Numbered from the stretch's first letter, positions 50,863-60,260 are shown. The stretch: DNA of 64,000 nt from Lewinellaceae bacterium (GCA_020636095.1 JACJYN010000004.1:186001-250000); one strand, 5' to 3'. Notes: generated by a model not told the origin, from the letters alone. Numbers and translations: made by a program.

Positions 50863-52428
50863 TTACTCTGTTACGACAACTTTCTGTACGAGCTTGCCCT
50901 TTTCAGTCTCTAAATTGACCAGGTAAAGGCCGGCCTGGAGGCCGGTGAGGCTCAATTCAATCGTAGTTTCACCGATGGCGAAATCGCGGCGTCCGTAAGC
51001 CCGTAATTGCTGCCCCATGAGGTTGGTAACCGACAGGCTGCCGGTAAACCGGCTATTGGCATTCAACCTTACCGTTAAAGTTTGGTTGCTGCCGAGGGGG
51101 TTGGGCATCACATTAAACTGTTCGGCCAGCTCATTGGACGTGGTGTTGACCGCCAGGCCGGTTTGGAATTTGAATACGGAAGAGCTGGGCGCGCAGGTTC
51201 TGTATGCGGACATCGGGGTGACGCGCCAGTAGTAAGTTTTGTTGGCTTGCAGGCCTACCACCACCTTACTGCTGCCATAGATGAAATTTTCGTACACCAC
51301 CAACTGTTCCTGGAAACTGTTAACACTCGCAACCTCTAACAGGTAAAAGTCAGCTCCGGGGGTATCTTCCCAATCAAAGCTTACAGCATTGTAAAAGCCA
51401 AGCTGCTCATCATCCGCAGGCGCCAGCAGCGCCGGCGCTTCGTTGTATTCAGTGAGGTTGGGGATATGGCCGCTGCGGATATAGGCCCGGCTGCTGCTGT
51501 TGTAATCCTGGATCATCATGGCTTTCTGGTCCTCGGAAAAGAAGTACTCGTCCCGGTCGCAATTCAGAAAGTAACCCATATATAGGCCTTCCGCCACGTC
51601 AATCACTTCTCCGTTGGGGTCCATGGTTCCGGCGTTGTAGTTGCAGTTGGGCCAGCCCAGCCCGAAGTTGTAATCCGGGGGAGTATCACAGAGGAAGTCG
51701 CCGGACACATTGCAGTTGGTGCGGTCGACAAATTCCACCGGGATGAAATTATTGGGAGGCGCCAGGGATGGGCTTGGCGCCGTTGTCAACGTCACCGGAT
51801 TGCCGTGTTCGGCCTCATCGTAAGGCTCGCTATCCCAGCCGTTGAAAGGGTGTAGCAGGCTAAACCAGTGCCCCATCTCGTGGGATAAGGTAGAACCGCC
51901 TTTTCTGATCTCCGATTTGGACATGACCAGCCAGTCCCGGCTGGGAGTGGGGTCATTATAGCCGAGCACTACTGACGGCCCCGGGGCATTGCCCTGGTTG
52001 GCGCTCTCCGGGATGAAGATGTTGACGGAACCGTTATCCCGGTTCAATGCCATGATGGAATTGAGGGTGTTCTGGTGATTGGAATAGACGGCTGTATTAA
52101 AAATATAATTCAGCTCATCCTTGATGTAGAACTGAATACCTACCTCTGCAAAGTCTTCGTTCAGGGTACAAAACTGGTCCATGACCCGGCGCTTGGAGAT
52201 CACGCCGGAGCCATCGGTACGCCCCACCAAATGGAAAGTGACCGGCACGTAGACGGTATTGCGAAACTGAACCGGGCTTTGCCGGTAGGCTTCTTTGTTG
52301 GCCAGCAGCCGCTCAGTGATGAGGCTGAGCGCTTCTCCTGAGGTGCCGCACCAGCCCTGAGCCTGGGCCGAGGCCCCGGCAAGTATGCCCATGAAGGCTA
52401 AAAGGGTGAGCAAAAGAGATCTAAGCAT
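50863..52428 (-). CDS. T9SS-exported M43 metalloprotease, array member 4 (most divergent)
   Basis: 521 aa. The signal peptide is MLRSLLLTLLAFMGILAGAS. The zinc site LSHEMGHWFSLLHPFNGWDS and cysteine loop SGDFLCDTPPDYNFG are intact. The usual SDGTLIMxYSND is replaced by EGLYMGYFLNCDRDEYFF, which still offers the Met of the Met-turn. A fibronectin-III-like part (VSFDWEDTPGADFYLLEVAS, YYWRVTPMSAYRTCA) and sorting tail (FNVMPNPLGSNQTLTVRLNA to QKVVVTE) follow. Sequence drift suggests it left the array's common ancestor first or has changed specificity. Confidence 0.86.
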   Translation of the reverse strand: MLRSLLLTLLAFMGILAGASAQAQGWCGTSGEALSLITERLLANKEAYRQSPVQFRNTVYVPVTFHLVGRTDGSGVISKRRVMDQFCTLNEDFAEVGIQFYIKDELNYIFNTAVYSNHQNTLNSIMALNRDNGSVNIFIPESANQGNAPGPSVVLGYNDPTPSRDWLVMSKSEIRKGGSTLSHEMGHWFSLLHPFNGWDSEPYDEAEHGNPVTLTTAPSPSLAPPNNFIPVEFVDRTNCNVSGDFLCDTPPDYNFGLGWPNCNYNAGTMDPNGEVIDVAEGLYMGYFLNCDRDEYFFSEDQKAMMIQDYNSSSRAYIRSGHIPNLTEYNEAPALLAPADDEQLGFYNAVSFDWEDTPGADFYLLEVASVNSFQEQLVVYENFIYGSSKVVVGLQANKTYYWRVTPMSAYRTCAPSSSVFKFQTGLAVNTTSNELAEQFNVMPNPLGSNQTLTVRLNANSRFTGSLSVTNLMGQQLRAYGRRDFAIGETTIELSLTGLQAGLYLVNLETEKGKLVQKVVVTE

Positions 52429-52844
52429 TATTGAATAATTTTGATCGTTATATTTTATAAGGCACAGGAGCGTCGCAAAAATAGCAAAAATGCACCCGGT
52501 GATCGGGTGGTATCTTTCCTGATATTTGGTCAGCTGGGAGATAAAGCATGCTATTAAGGCTATGGTGAACAGCCGCCCACGGCTTTTTCCAGGTTTAAAA
52601 CCAATAGTTTTTTTCCCGGATGCCGGCAGGTGAGTGTTCTGATCATTTTAGATTAATCCTAAATTTAGCTAACTTTACGCCGGTTTTCCGGGCGCTTGTC
52701 TTGGAGAGAGGTTAGATGAAAATGAGTGTTCCAAAGGATAGACAGCACAAGCCTTCATAAGGTTGAGCAAATATCGGAAAAATTCTGTTTGCTCCCCTGC
52801 AGAAGGGAATTATTACCATAAAAATAAAATCAAACGAAAATATC
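52429..52844. other. divergent intergenic region between M43 gene 4 and mdh
   Basis: 416 bp carrying both promoters. The minus-strand -7 box at 52476-52483 is the only consensus element I see. Around 52649-52675 (GATTAATCCTAAATTTAGCT) the plus strand is AT-rich and may hold the mdh promoter, but no exact TAnnTTTG is present. No gene found. Confidence 0.35.
52476..52483 (-). promoter_or_regulatory. -7 box of M43 gene 4
   Basis: Minus-strand TATTTTTG (plus CAAAAATA), an exact TAnnTTTG match, 47 bp before the ATG at 52428. Confidence 0.4.
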
Positions 52845-53777
52845 ATGAGTAAAGTAACTGTTGTTGGCGCTGGTAATGTAGGCGCCACCTGTGCCAATGT
52901 CCTGGCACACAAAGACCTGGTTAAAGAAGTTGTACTCCTGGACATTCAGGGCGACCTGGCTCGCGGAAAAGCGTTGGATAGCTGGCAACAAGCGCCCATC
53001 GATTATTATAGTACCCGCCTGACGGGAACTGAAGATTACAAAAAAACGGCCGGCTCCGACATAGTCGTCATCACTGCCGGCGTGCCGCGTAAGCCCGGGA
53101 TGAGCCGCGACGACCTGATCTCCACCAACGCCAAAATCGTCAATATGGTGACAAAATCCATCATGGAGCATTCCAAGAACCCGATCATCATAGTGGTGTC
53201 CAACCCGCTGGATGTGATGACCTATGCCGCCTATAAGGCTTCCGGGCTGGATTCTTCGCGGGTGTTTGGCATGGCGGGCATTCTGGATACGGCCCGCTAC
53301 CGGGCCTTTCTGGCCGAAGCCCTGCACGTTTCGCCCAAGGATATTCAGGCCGTGCTGATGGGCGGACACGGTGACACCATGGTGCCCCTGCCCCGCTATA
53401 CGACGGTGGCCGGTATTCCGGTTACTGAAATGATCGGAGAGGCTGCACTCAACGCTATTGTAGAGCGCACCAAAATGGGAGGGGGCGAACTGGTGAAGCT
53501 GATGGGCACCTCGGCCTGGTATGCTCCCGGCGCCGCCGCTGCTCAAATGGTGGAGGCGATCGTCCGTGATGAAAACCGCATTTTCCCCTGCTGCGTGCGG
53601 CTAAATGGGGAGTACGGCATGAAGGATATATTCCTGGGCGTACCGGTGAAACTCGGATCCAAAGGTATTGAGCAAATGCTGGAACTGAAGTTGAACAAGG
53701 ACGAAATGAACCTGCTGAAAGATTCCGCCCAACACGTCCGGGCCGTGATGGAAGTGTATGACAAGATGGCCGTGTAA
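52845..53777 (+). CDS. mdh: malate dehydrogenase
   Basis: 310 aa NAD-dependent enzyme of the TCA cycle, of the LDH-like MDH type. It has the Rossmann GAGNVGAT (8-15), Arg82 and Arg88 in GVPRKPGMSRDDL for substrate binding, Asp148/Arg151 in GILDTARYR, and catalytic His175 in MGGHGDTMVP. Arg at position 82 within PRKPG is diagnostic of malate over lactate. The length is normal and the ATG at 52845 is unambiguous. A strong hairpin ends the transcript. Confidence 0.96.
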   Translation: MSKVTVVGAGNVGATCANVLAHKDLVKEVVLLDIQGDLARGKALDSWQQAPIDYYSTRLTGTEDYKKTAGSDIVVITAGVPRKPGMSRDDLISTNAKIVNMVTKSIMEHSKNPIIIVVSNPLDVMTYAAYKASGLDSSRVFGMAGILDTARYRAFLAEALHVSPKDIQAVLMGGHGDTMVPLPRYTTVAGIPVTEMIGEAALNAIVERTKMGGGELVKLMGTSAWYAPGAAAAQMVEAIVRDENRIFPCCVRLNGEYGMKDIFLGVPVKLGSKGIEQMLELKLNKDEMNLLKDSAQHVRAVMEVYDKMAV

Positions 53778-53798
53778 AGGCGCCGGCCGCCGGTTGAA

Positions 53799-53847
53799 GG
53801 CTTGACAAGTTTTCCTGCTTACTTCTTAACTGGAAACTTGTCAAGCC
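53799..53847. terminator. long hairpin after mdh
   Basis: GGCTTGACAAGTTTTCC (53799-53815) pairs with GGAAACTTGTCAAGCC (53832-53847) apart from one unpaired base, loop of about 16. No clear T-run. Confidence 0.6.
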
Positions 53848-53949
53848 TCACCAGATGGTGAAACTATTTTCCATGCAACCTTTCCTGCTTTACCGTTGTT
53901 TGACAGTTTGTGTTGAAGCAATTGTCAGAGAACCAAAATTCGCAACCAC

Positions 53950-54492
53950 ATGGTCGAAGCCAAACAACTGAATGAAGAGTTGTTGAACCAAATGGTATTG
54001 AATACCGGTGAAACGCTTTTTGATTATTCCCTTCGGCAACCGGTACTTTTGGTCTTCTTGCGCCACTTCGGATGTACCTTCTGCCGGGAAGCACTGGCCG
54101 ATATCGCCAAACAACGCGCCAGCATCGAAGAACAAGGTTCCAGGATCATCTTCGTGCATATGACCTCCGATGATATTGCGGAGCGCTATTTCAACCGGTA
54201 TGGCTTGGAGGGCGCCATTCACATCAGCGACCCGGACTGCAAATTCTACGCCGCCTTCGGGTTGGTGAAGGGCAATTTCACCCAGCTCTTTGGCCTCTCT
54301 TCCTGGATACGCGGCTTCTCCGCCGGCGTAGTGGCCGGCCATGGCGTCGGCCCTCAGTTGGGAGATGGCTTTCAAATGCCCGGCGTATTTGCTATACAGG
54401 ACGGAGAAGTAAAGAATAGTTTCATCCACCGGCTGGCCTCCGACCGCCCGGATTACTTCGACCTGATGAAGTGCTGCGCTATCGAAGAATAA
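53950..54492 (+). CDS. peroxiredoxin-like (AhpC/TSA-2, PRXL2/SelL type) protein
   Basis: 180 aa thioredoxin-fold protein. The redox motif is FLRHFGCTFCREAL (CxxC, about residues 42-45). It is followed by IIFVHMTSDDIAERYFNRYG and a C-terminal PGVFAIQDGEVKNSFIHRLA in which cis-Pro-type packing is typical of AhpC/TSA relatives. No signal peptide, so cytosolic. Peroxide or thiol reduction is likely but unproven. An insert between helices (LSSWIRGFSAGVVAGHGVGP) fits the PRXL2 branch. Monocistronic in appearance. Confidence 0.8.
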   Translation: MVEAKQLNEELLNQMVLNTGETLFDYSLRQPVLLVFLRHFGCTFCREALADIAKQRASIEEQGSRIIFVHMTSDDIAERYFNRYGLEGAIHISDPDCKFYAAFGLVKGNFTQLFGLSSWIRGFSAGVVAGHGVGPQLGDGFQMPGVFAIQDGEVKNSFIHRLASDRPDYFDLMKCCAIEE

Positions 54493-54614
54493 CTTTTTGT
54501 CATTTCCTGGTAATTATATAGGCATACTCATGGGGCCGCCCTGAACTTTTCTCGGGGCGATCTTATTTTTAGTAAGGAAAATGTTTTTCCTAAATCAAAA
54601 CAGAGCGCACAGGC

Positions 54615-55718
54615 ATGATCGGTTGGAAATTTTCAGAATTCGTTCCCGGAAAAGGTGAAGGGTCCATTTTTGACCAGCTGCTGAAGATTTTTCAGGAGTT
54701 GCTCGTTTATACTTCTGGTGACGTCGGCGAAGCGCTTTCCTGGCTTACTGAGTTGGACAAAGAATACAATCTGACCAATGAGGAGTATGGAATGGCTGAT
54801 TTTATTCAGGATCTTATTGATAAGGGATATATTCAGCAGCAGGATTCGGACAACCCTAACTTCGTGCCTTCTTCCAAAATGGAGATCGCCATCCGGCAAA
54901 AAGCGCTGGAGGATGTCTTCGGACAATTGAAAAAATCCCGCCGTGGCAACCACAACACCCGCTTCGGTGGGGGAGGAGATGAACCTACTTCCGACCAAAG
55001 GCCTTACCAGTTTGGGGACCGCCTCGACCAGCTCGCCATCTCCGATTCCCTGCGCAATGCTCAGATCAACCACGGCATCGATGAATTCCGGCTCACACAG
55101 GAAGACCTGGAAGTGCAGGAAACTTTCTACCAGGCCCAGATGAGCACCGTGCTGATGATCGATATTTCTCACTCCATGATCCTGTACGGGGAAGACCGCA
55201 TCACGCCGGCTAAAAAAGTGGCCATGGCCCTGGCGGAGTTGATCACTACCCGTTATCCAAAAGATACGCTCGATATCATCGTTTTTGGCAATGACGCCTG
55301 GCAGATCGAGATCAAAGACCTGCCCTATCTACAGGTCGGCCCTTATCACACCAACACCATCGCCGGACTGGAGTTGTCCATGGACTTGCTGCGCCGCCGG
55401 CGCAATCCCAACAAGCAAATCTTTATGATTACGGACGGCAAGCCTACCTGCATGAAAAAAGGCAAGCGCTACTACAAAAACAGCTTTGGGCTGGACCGCA
55501 AGATTGTCACCCGTACCCTTACCCTGGCTCAGCGTTGCCGAAAGCTCGATATTCCTGTCACGACCTTCATGATCGCCCGGGACCCTTACCTGATGCGATT
55601 CGTAGACCAGTTCACTAAAGCGAATAACGGTAAGGCTTTCTACAGCAGCCTGCAAGGGCTGGGGGAATACATCTTTATGGATTATAAGAACAATAAAGGG
55701 AAACGGCATCGGAAGTAG
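54615..55718 (+). CDS. von Willebrand factor A domain protein
   Basis: 367 aa, cytosolic. An N-terminal helical region (about 1-160) includes a Gly/Arg-rich linker (RRGNHNTRFGGGGDE). It precedes a VWA domain (about 175-350) with the MIDAS triad: VLMIDISHSM (DxSxS), a Thr in the loop near TNTIAGLELS, and FMITDGKPT. Such proteins usually act with a MoxR or magnesium-chelatase-like AAA ATPase encoded next door. None lies within the window on either side, so the partner must be elsewhere. The gene is preceded by the peroxiredoxin-like gene and followed at 93 bp by an exported protein of unknown type. Confidence 0.85.
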   Translation: MIGWKFSEFVPGKGEGSIFDQLLKIFQELLVYTSGDVGEALSWLTELDKEYNLTNEEYGMADFIQDLIDKGYIQQQDSDNPNFVPSSKMEIAIRQKALEDVFGQLKKSRRGNHNTRFGGGGDEPTSDQRPYQFGDRLDQLAISDSLRNAQINHGIDEFRLTQEDLEVQETFYQAQMSTVLMIDISHSMILYGEDRITPAKKVAMALAELITTRYPKDTLDIIVFGNDAWQIEIKDLPYLQVGPYHTNTIAGLELSMDLLRRRRNPNKQIFMITDGKPTCMKKGKRYYKNSFGLDRKIVTRTLTLAQRCRKLDIPVTTFMIARDPYLMRFVDQFTKANNGKAFYSSLQGLGEYIFMDYKNNKGKRHRK

Positions 55719-55811
55719 GGTGGTAAATTTTAACGCCCTTTATAGACTATACTCCTTCCTCTTCCCGTTCCTAGAGGATCTGACGCTCACGTTATAAACC
55801 GCAGTCCTTTA

Positions 55812-56720
55812 ATGAAAAAAGTATTGTTCTTTCTGTCCTTGTCCATTTTAGGCTTCTCTCAGCTATCCGCCCAGGATGGCGCAGCTGTATTCTCTGAAGA
55901 AAGCCAGGTATTCCTTAAGGAAATGGAAGATACCCTGGCCTTACTGTCCTACGCAGTGATCAACGATTCGCTGCCGGAGCACCGCTTCGGCGCCTGCCGG
56001 GAGATGATCCCCAAACTGGTCAAGGCATTAAAGGTGGAGAACTCCTTCCAATATCCCTTTGAACGCCTGCAATCGGTTTCCATTCAATATCCACAAGACA
56101 GCAGTTTCCGGATCTTTTCCTGGCAACTATACGTCGATAAGGACGATTACCGTTACTTCGGCGCCATACAGATGAATAGTCCGGAGTTGAAGCTTATCCC
56201 CCTTGTCGACCGTTCATTTAAGATCGAGGACGCAGAAAACGCAACCCTCTCTCCGGAAGAATGGTACGGCAGCGTATACTATAAACTGCTGGATGTGCAG
56301 GGGCCCCAAAGTAAGTATTATCTGCTATTCGGCTTCGATGGGTACAGTTTTTTCCGCAAGCGCAAGGTGATCGACGTCCTTTCTTTTCAGGATGGACAAC
56401 CAGTTTTTGGGGCGCCCGTCTTCGTAGAGGAGGGCAATCAGCGAAAGCACCGCGTAGTTCGGGAGTATTCGGCGGAAGTGAGCATCCGCTGTAACTACGA
56501 CGAACTACTCGACCTCATTATTTTTGACCACTTCATAGAACAGAACGGCACCTACGGAGAAGGCCCCGTCAATTACCCCGATGGCAGTTACGAAGCCTAT
56601 CGGCTCCAAGGCGGCCTTTGGTGGCATGTAGATAAGGTGTTCGATCAGATTTCGGATGAAGCCCCGCGCCCCGCGCCCATTCTGGATAACCGAACCAAGG
56701 ATATATTTGGGAAGCAGTAG
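55812..56720 (+). CDS. exported protein of unknown function (intact copy)
   Basis: 302 aa with a signal peptide (to QLSAQ). No domain recognised. It has a beta-rich core with aromatic strands (FRIFSWQLYVDKDDYRYFGA, YYLLFGFDGYSFFRKRKVID) and a conserved-looking segment SFKIEDAENATLSPEEWYGS. It lacks a T9SS tail or membrane helix, so it is probably periplasmic or outer-membrane-associated. A degraded second copy of the gene lies at 58123-59056, and a shorter relic at about 56990-57057 may be a third. Confidence 0.75.
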   Translation: MKKVLFFLSLSILGFSQLSAQDGAAVFSEESQVFLKEMEDTLALLSYAVINDSLPEHRFGACREMIPKLVKALKVENSFQYPFERLQSVSIQYPQDSSFRIFSWQLYVDKDDYRYFGAIQMNSPELKLIPLVDRSFKIEDAENATLSPEEWYGSVYYKLLDVQGPQSKYYLLFGFDGYSFFRKRKVIDVLSFQDGQPVFGAPVFVEEGNQRKHRVVREYSAEVSIRCNYDELLDLIIFDHFIEQNGTYGEGPVNYPDGSYEAYRLQGGLWWHVDKVFDQISDEAPRPAPILDNRTKDIFGKQ

Positions 56721-57579
56721 TCGTGCCGCGATCATCCTGATCAATCGCGCGGATTCAAATCAGCGGGGGCATGGCGGCGGTATCCCCCGGTTTACCTGCC
56801 TCGGTACCAGGTTTGGTCAAAAGTGGCGACAATATTGTTGCTCCTCAGTCACGTAGCCCCGCTATGTTTCTTCCTCGCGCCTTGTCTGGCGGGAAAATAA
56901 CCTCGCGCTATTCTCCCCTTATTTAATGCCTGAGGCACTCGGCCGCCCTACCGAAACACCATAAAACTAAAGGATTAACTGGCTACCCGTCTCTATGGCA
57001 CGACCCTCCAGAACCGGCAGCAGTTCTTCGGCGCTATCCGTATCATTGACAGCTTAGGATAACCAAAGGCGTTTTGGGCCCCGGCGGGCTTTAGTCCCAT
57101 ATAGCGAGCAGGCTGAAAGAGCATCAGGCATTAATACACTGTAAATTAAGTTCTGTACCCTTTTCGAAGGCCTTGCTCGTGGTTCGATCATCTTGATCGA
57201 ACGCGCCGGAGAGGCGCAAAACCCAATGAGCGGATAACGTGCGATCAAGATGATCGCCGCACGAATCCCTGCCGGAATAACGACAAAATTTAATTTAAAC
57301 TGTAATTAGCTTCAGAGCCTGTCCCGGATTCTTTTTCGCCGGGCGTCGTATTTCATCATTCACGTAGCTGGCTGCTCCTGGCGCCGACGTAGCGCAGGGC
57401 TGATACCCGTTAGCTATTGGCATCAGCCTGTTTTCAGCACCGAATTGCAAGTGTCCGGACTACTACTGCTATTTGCAAGCCTGAGATGGTAATAGCCTTG
57501 CCTGAAGGGGGAGAAAGCGCAGATGCGAGGCAGCCTTTTTGGCTAAGATTTCATAAATTGCTCTAATAACGGAGCAGCA
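56721..57579. repeat. decayed repeat DNA downstream of the exported protein gene
   Basis: No intact gene. It holds (a) at about 56780-56900, inverted copies of the GACAAGGCG / CATAGC...GCTACG core found in elements D and E; (b) at 56990-57057 a frame reading RLYGTTLQNRQQFFGAIRII that resembles the middle of the exported protein (QLYVDKDDYRYFGAIQM); (c) element G at 57135-57304; (d) at 57312-57420 another decayed core copy (GAGC...GCTACGTGA on the minus strand). Boundaries are approximate. Confidence 0.45.
57135..57304. repeat. decayed palindromic element G (AGTACxCTG family)
   Basis: Left TACACTGTAAATTAAGTTC; the right end inverted reads TACAGTTTAAATTAAATT (about 16 of 21 matches). Inner arms carry CGATCATCTTGATCG and CGATCAAGATGATCG, a second inverted pair. 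Compare elements at 20243 and 24760. Confidence 0.5.
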
Positions 57580-57870
57580 ATGAAAATACTGACAGGATTT
57601 CCCAGTATCGTTAAGAAGTATGCAGCGTTCTATGAGCCATGTTTTAGCCCCTCTTTTGAGCACGATAAAAAGCCTTGTCGCCGGTTTTATTGTTAGTGTA
57701 AAACAAAACCTGGAAGCCATTAACCGCTTGTTCGTCACCAAGCCACGGATGCCTTTTACTTTAACCGTTTTTTCAACCCGCAAAAGTTTGATATAAAGCA
57801 ATGTCAATGAGCGGCGCCCTGTCGATGTTGCAGCAAAACGAACATACGCGTGGTAAAGCTCCCAGCTTAC
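57580..57870 (+). pseudogene. remnant of a DDE-type transposase N-terminus
   Basis: The frame from ATG 57580 reads GFPSIVKKYAAFYEPCFSPS, then shifts +1 near 57678 to SLVAGFIVSVKQNLEAINRL FV. A further shifted piece reads ALSMLQQNEHTR near 57815-57850. The order (KYAAFYEPCF, then AGFIVSxKQNLEAINRLFV, then LQQNEHTR) matches the start of IS4/IS701-like transposases as I know them. It has at least two frameshifts and no catalytic domain. Family assignment was by eye only. Confidence 0.55.
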
Positions 57871-58122
57871 TCCGAGCCGGGTGATCCCGGTCAGGTATAC
57901 TTCCTCATCGAACAGGTGCTGCAATGCGTGTTTAATCCAGTTTTTACAATTTGTGTTTTCTACCGTTATTTTTTAGTAATTAATGATAGTACAAAGGTAC
58001 TACAATGACGAGCAAACGGATTATCCGGTTTATTATCAACTTTTAACTTCCGGATAGACTAAGCAGTGGCATCTTCTTGATGGAAAAAGGATCAGACCGT
58101 CAATAAAACAAATGGGACAATA

Positions 58123-59056
58123 ATGAACAAAAGATTGTTCTTTCTGTCCTTGTCTATTTTAGGAACTATCCGCTAGGAAGCGCAGCTGTATTCTCTAAAA
58201 GAAAGCCAGGTATTCCTTTGAGAAATTTATAAAACCAAAATCCACATCGCCGACGCAGTGATCAACGAAATTTTGCCGGAGCATTACTTCGGCGCCTGTG
58301 GACTATCCGGTGGTCAAGGCATTAAAGGTGGAGAACTCCGCATACTTTGAACGTAAGGCAATCGCCCAGGATTCAATAGCGAGAAGACAGCAGTTTGAGA
58401 AGCGATCAAAACATCATCTATACGTCGGGAATCAAATTATGTCGTCGGGACAGTTCGCAGATCAAGTCAAAGTTGAGCATTTTAACCCTTGTCAAAGCCG
58501 TTCATTTAAGATCGAGGACGCAGAAAACGCTACCCTTATCCGGAAAAAGAAGCATTATTATGCCTACTTTGCCAATCACTGCATCCAAAATTTTGAAAAC
58601 AAACAAAGGCTGGTTATTGCTTTTCCCAAAAAGGAACTTCCGGCAAGCGCATTTTGTGATCACCAATCGCTTGAATTGGTATCCAGGATGGCACAACCGG
58701 TTTTTGGGGCGCCAGAGGTCTTCGTCGAGACGGCAATCATCAAGAGGGCAAAGCCGAGGGCTTCGGACAAGTATGAGGTTCGAAACTTTGACGAACTACA
58801 ATCCTATATAGCCTTTGTTGTCGTAACCTATAGAACAGAACGGCACAACGGAAGCTACGACGATTACCCTTTTGTCCAGTATTCGACATCGGCTCCAAAC
58901 GGAGACGGACGGCACGATAAGGTGTTCGATCAGAAGGCTGATGAAGCCGAAGGATTAGTGGCATTCTGGATAACCGAACCAAGGATTTGCAAATGCAAAG
59001 TCGTGCCGCTTCATCCTGAACAAACCCTTGAGCCCTTAATAAAATGGGGAATATAG
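58123..59056 (+). pseudogene. patchwork degraded copy of the exported protein gene at 55812
   Basis: It starts MNKRLFFLSLSILG and stops at codon 18 (TAG). Further on, a long frame (58298-59056) resumes the parent's sequence with VVKALKVEN, RSFKIEDAENATL, QPVFGAP and DKVFDQ...DEAE, the last part frameshifted. At DNA level short blocks are identical or nearly so to the parent (for example 58312-58336 and 58499-58530) and alternate with blocks bearing little likeness. Downstream of it the repeat core GACAAGGCGCGA also recurs (59140-59152, minus strand), so the duplication included the 3' flank. Confidence 0.7.
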
Positions 59057-59306
59057 GCGCGAGGCTTACCTGCCTTTGTCCACGGGCAGGCAGGCTGGCG
59101 TTGTTCGTAGCTCAAACCTTACAGATGGGCAGATCGCGCCTTGTCTGGCGGGATTACCCACAGCAATAGCGCTAGTAAAGCGGATTTGGTTATCCTAAAT
59201 TGTCAAAGAACTTGAGGGGCCACGCGCCCCAGCGATTGATTTTGTGCCGAAACCTGGAGCGCCTGGCCCAGAAAATGAAATTTCCTGCCGGTGCAAAAGT
59301 CGTACT

Positions 59307-59336
59307 AAGGAAGGAATGAAGGAATGAAGGAACGAG
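59307..59336. repeat. GGAATGAAGGAATGAAGGAA tandem relic
   Basis: About three tandem GGAATGAA units just before the esterase gene; related to elements at 12281 and 29527. Confidence 0.5.
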
Positions 59337-59363
59337 GAATCTATTAACAATTGTTACGCACCC

Positions 59364-60044
59364 ATGCACACCAACCACACCATCACCGTCCCCCGCACGG
59401 CCCATTACAGCACCATAGGCGAAGCCGGCCCCCACACCCGGTATTTCTGGATAGCCTGTCACGGATACGGCCAGCTGGCTCAAAATTTCATCCGCCCCTT
59501 CCATTCGATTGCCGCCGCCGACACCTTCATCCTGGCGCCAGAGGGCCTGTCACGCTTCTACTGGGGCGGTTTTACCGGGGAGCCGGTGGCCTCCTGGATG
59601 ACCCGTGCGGGCCGCCTCCACGAGATAGCCGATTACTCGAACTACCTGACGACTCTCTACGATACGTTTCTAGCCCGCATGCCGGCCGATGTGCGCATCA
59701 TTCTACTTGGTTTTTCCCAGGGCTGCGCCACTCAGATGCGCTGGGCCATGCGTGCCTTCCCTGCCTTTCACCAGCTCATTTTCTGGGCGGGTAGTATTCC
59801 GGAAGACCTTGATTACCGCCCCCGCCTCGATTATTTTTCAGGTAAGGATCTTCACTATGTCTATGGGTTGGAAGACCCTTTTATAACCTCTGAAAGAGTT
59901 GCCCAACAGCGTAGCTTGATCCAAAGTTATGGATTACAGGTTCTGGAGCATACCTTTCAGGGTAAACACGTAGTGGAGGAGAAAACCTTAAAACGGTTGG
60001 CGGATTTGATTAGGCAATCATCGCCTGGCGCACGAGTGACATAA
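59364..60044 (+). CDS. phospholipase/carboxylesterase-type alpha/beta hydrolase
   Basis: 226 aa, cytosolic. The fold is AB-hydrolase 6/esterase D-like, with HGYGQ as the oxyanion loop, nucleophile Ser118 in LLGFSQGCATQ, Asp171 in YGLEDPFIT and His202 in QGKHVVEE; the triad is complete. It is probably active on small acyl esters or lysophospholipids. The gene is free-standing with ATG 59364 after the GGAATGAA relic; no promoter consensus found. Confidence 0.83.
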   Translation: MHTNHTITVPRTAHYSTIGEAGPHTRYFWIACHGYGQLAQNFIRPFHSIAAADTFILAPEGLSRFYWGGFTGEPVASWMTRAGRLHEIADYSNYLTTLYDTFLARMPADVRIILLGFSQGCATQMRWAMRAFPAFHQLIFWAGSIPEDLDYRPRLDYFSGKDLHYVYGLEDPFITSERVAQQRSLIQSYGLQVLEHTFQGKHVVEEKTLKRLADLIRQSSPGARVT

Positions 60045-60230
60045 AGCTACGGAGGCATGTACGTTGCACGAGCCAATGGCAGCTCTTGGGCGTGTACGAT
60101 GTACGAGGCTGTCCAACCTTACGCCCGATGGGGTTGGGGGTTCCCACGTACAGCCAGGAAACCAACCACCATCTGGCGTTACAGCAATCTGACAAAACCA
60201 ACATTTCCGGCATCTTATCCCAATTCCCCT

Positions 60231-60238
60231 TACCTTTG
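60231..60238 (+). promoter_or_regulatory. -7 box of the ABC exporter operon
   Basis: TACCTTTG, an exact TAnnTTTG match, 22 bp before ATG 60261. Confidence 0.45.
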
Positions 60239-60260
60239 AAGGAATAAAGGCTACCACCCA

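Noticed and set aside
57469..57924. 151-codon minus-strand frame
   Set aside because: It is opposite to a frameshifted transposase remnant, and its translation has no domain features.
55812..59056. Diversity-generating retroelement (template/variable repeat) as an explanation of the mosaic copy
   Set aside because: No reverse transcriptase gene in the window, and the differences are not limited to adenine positions.
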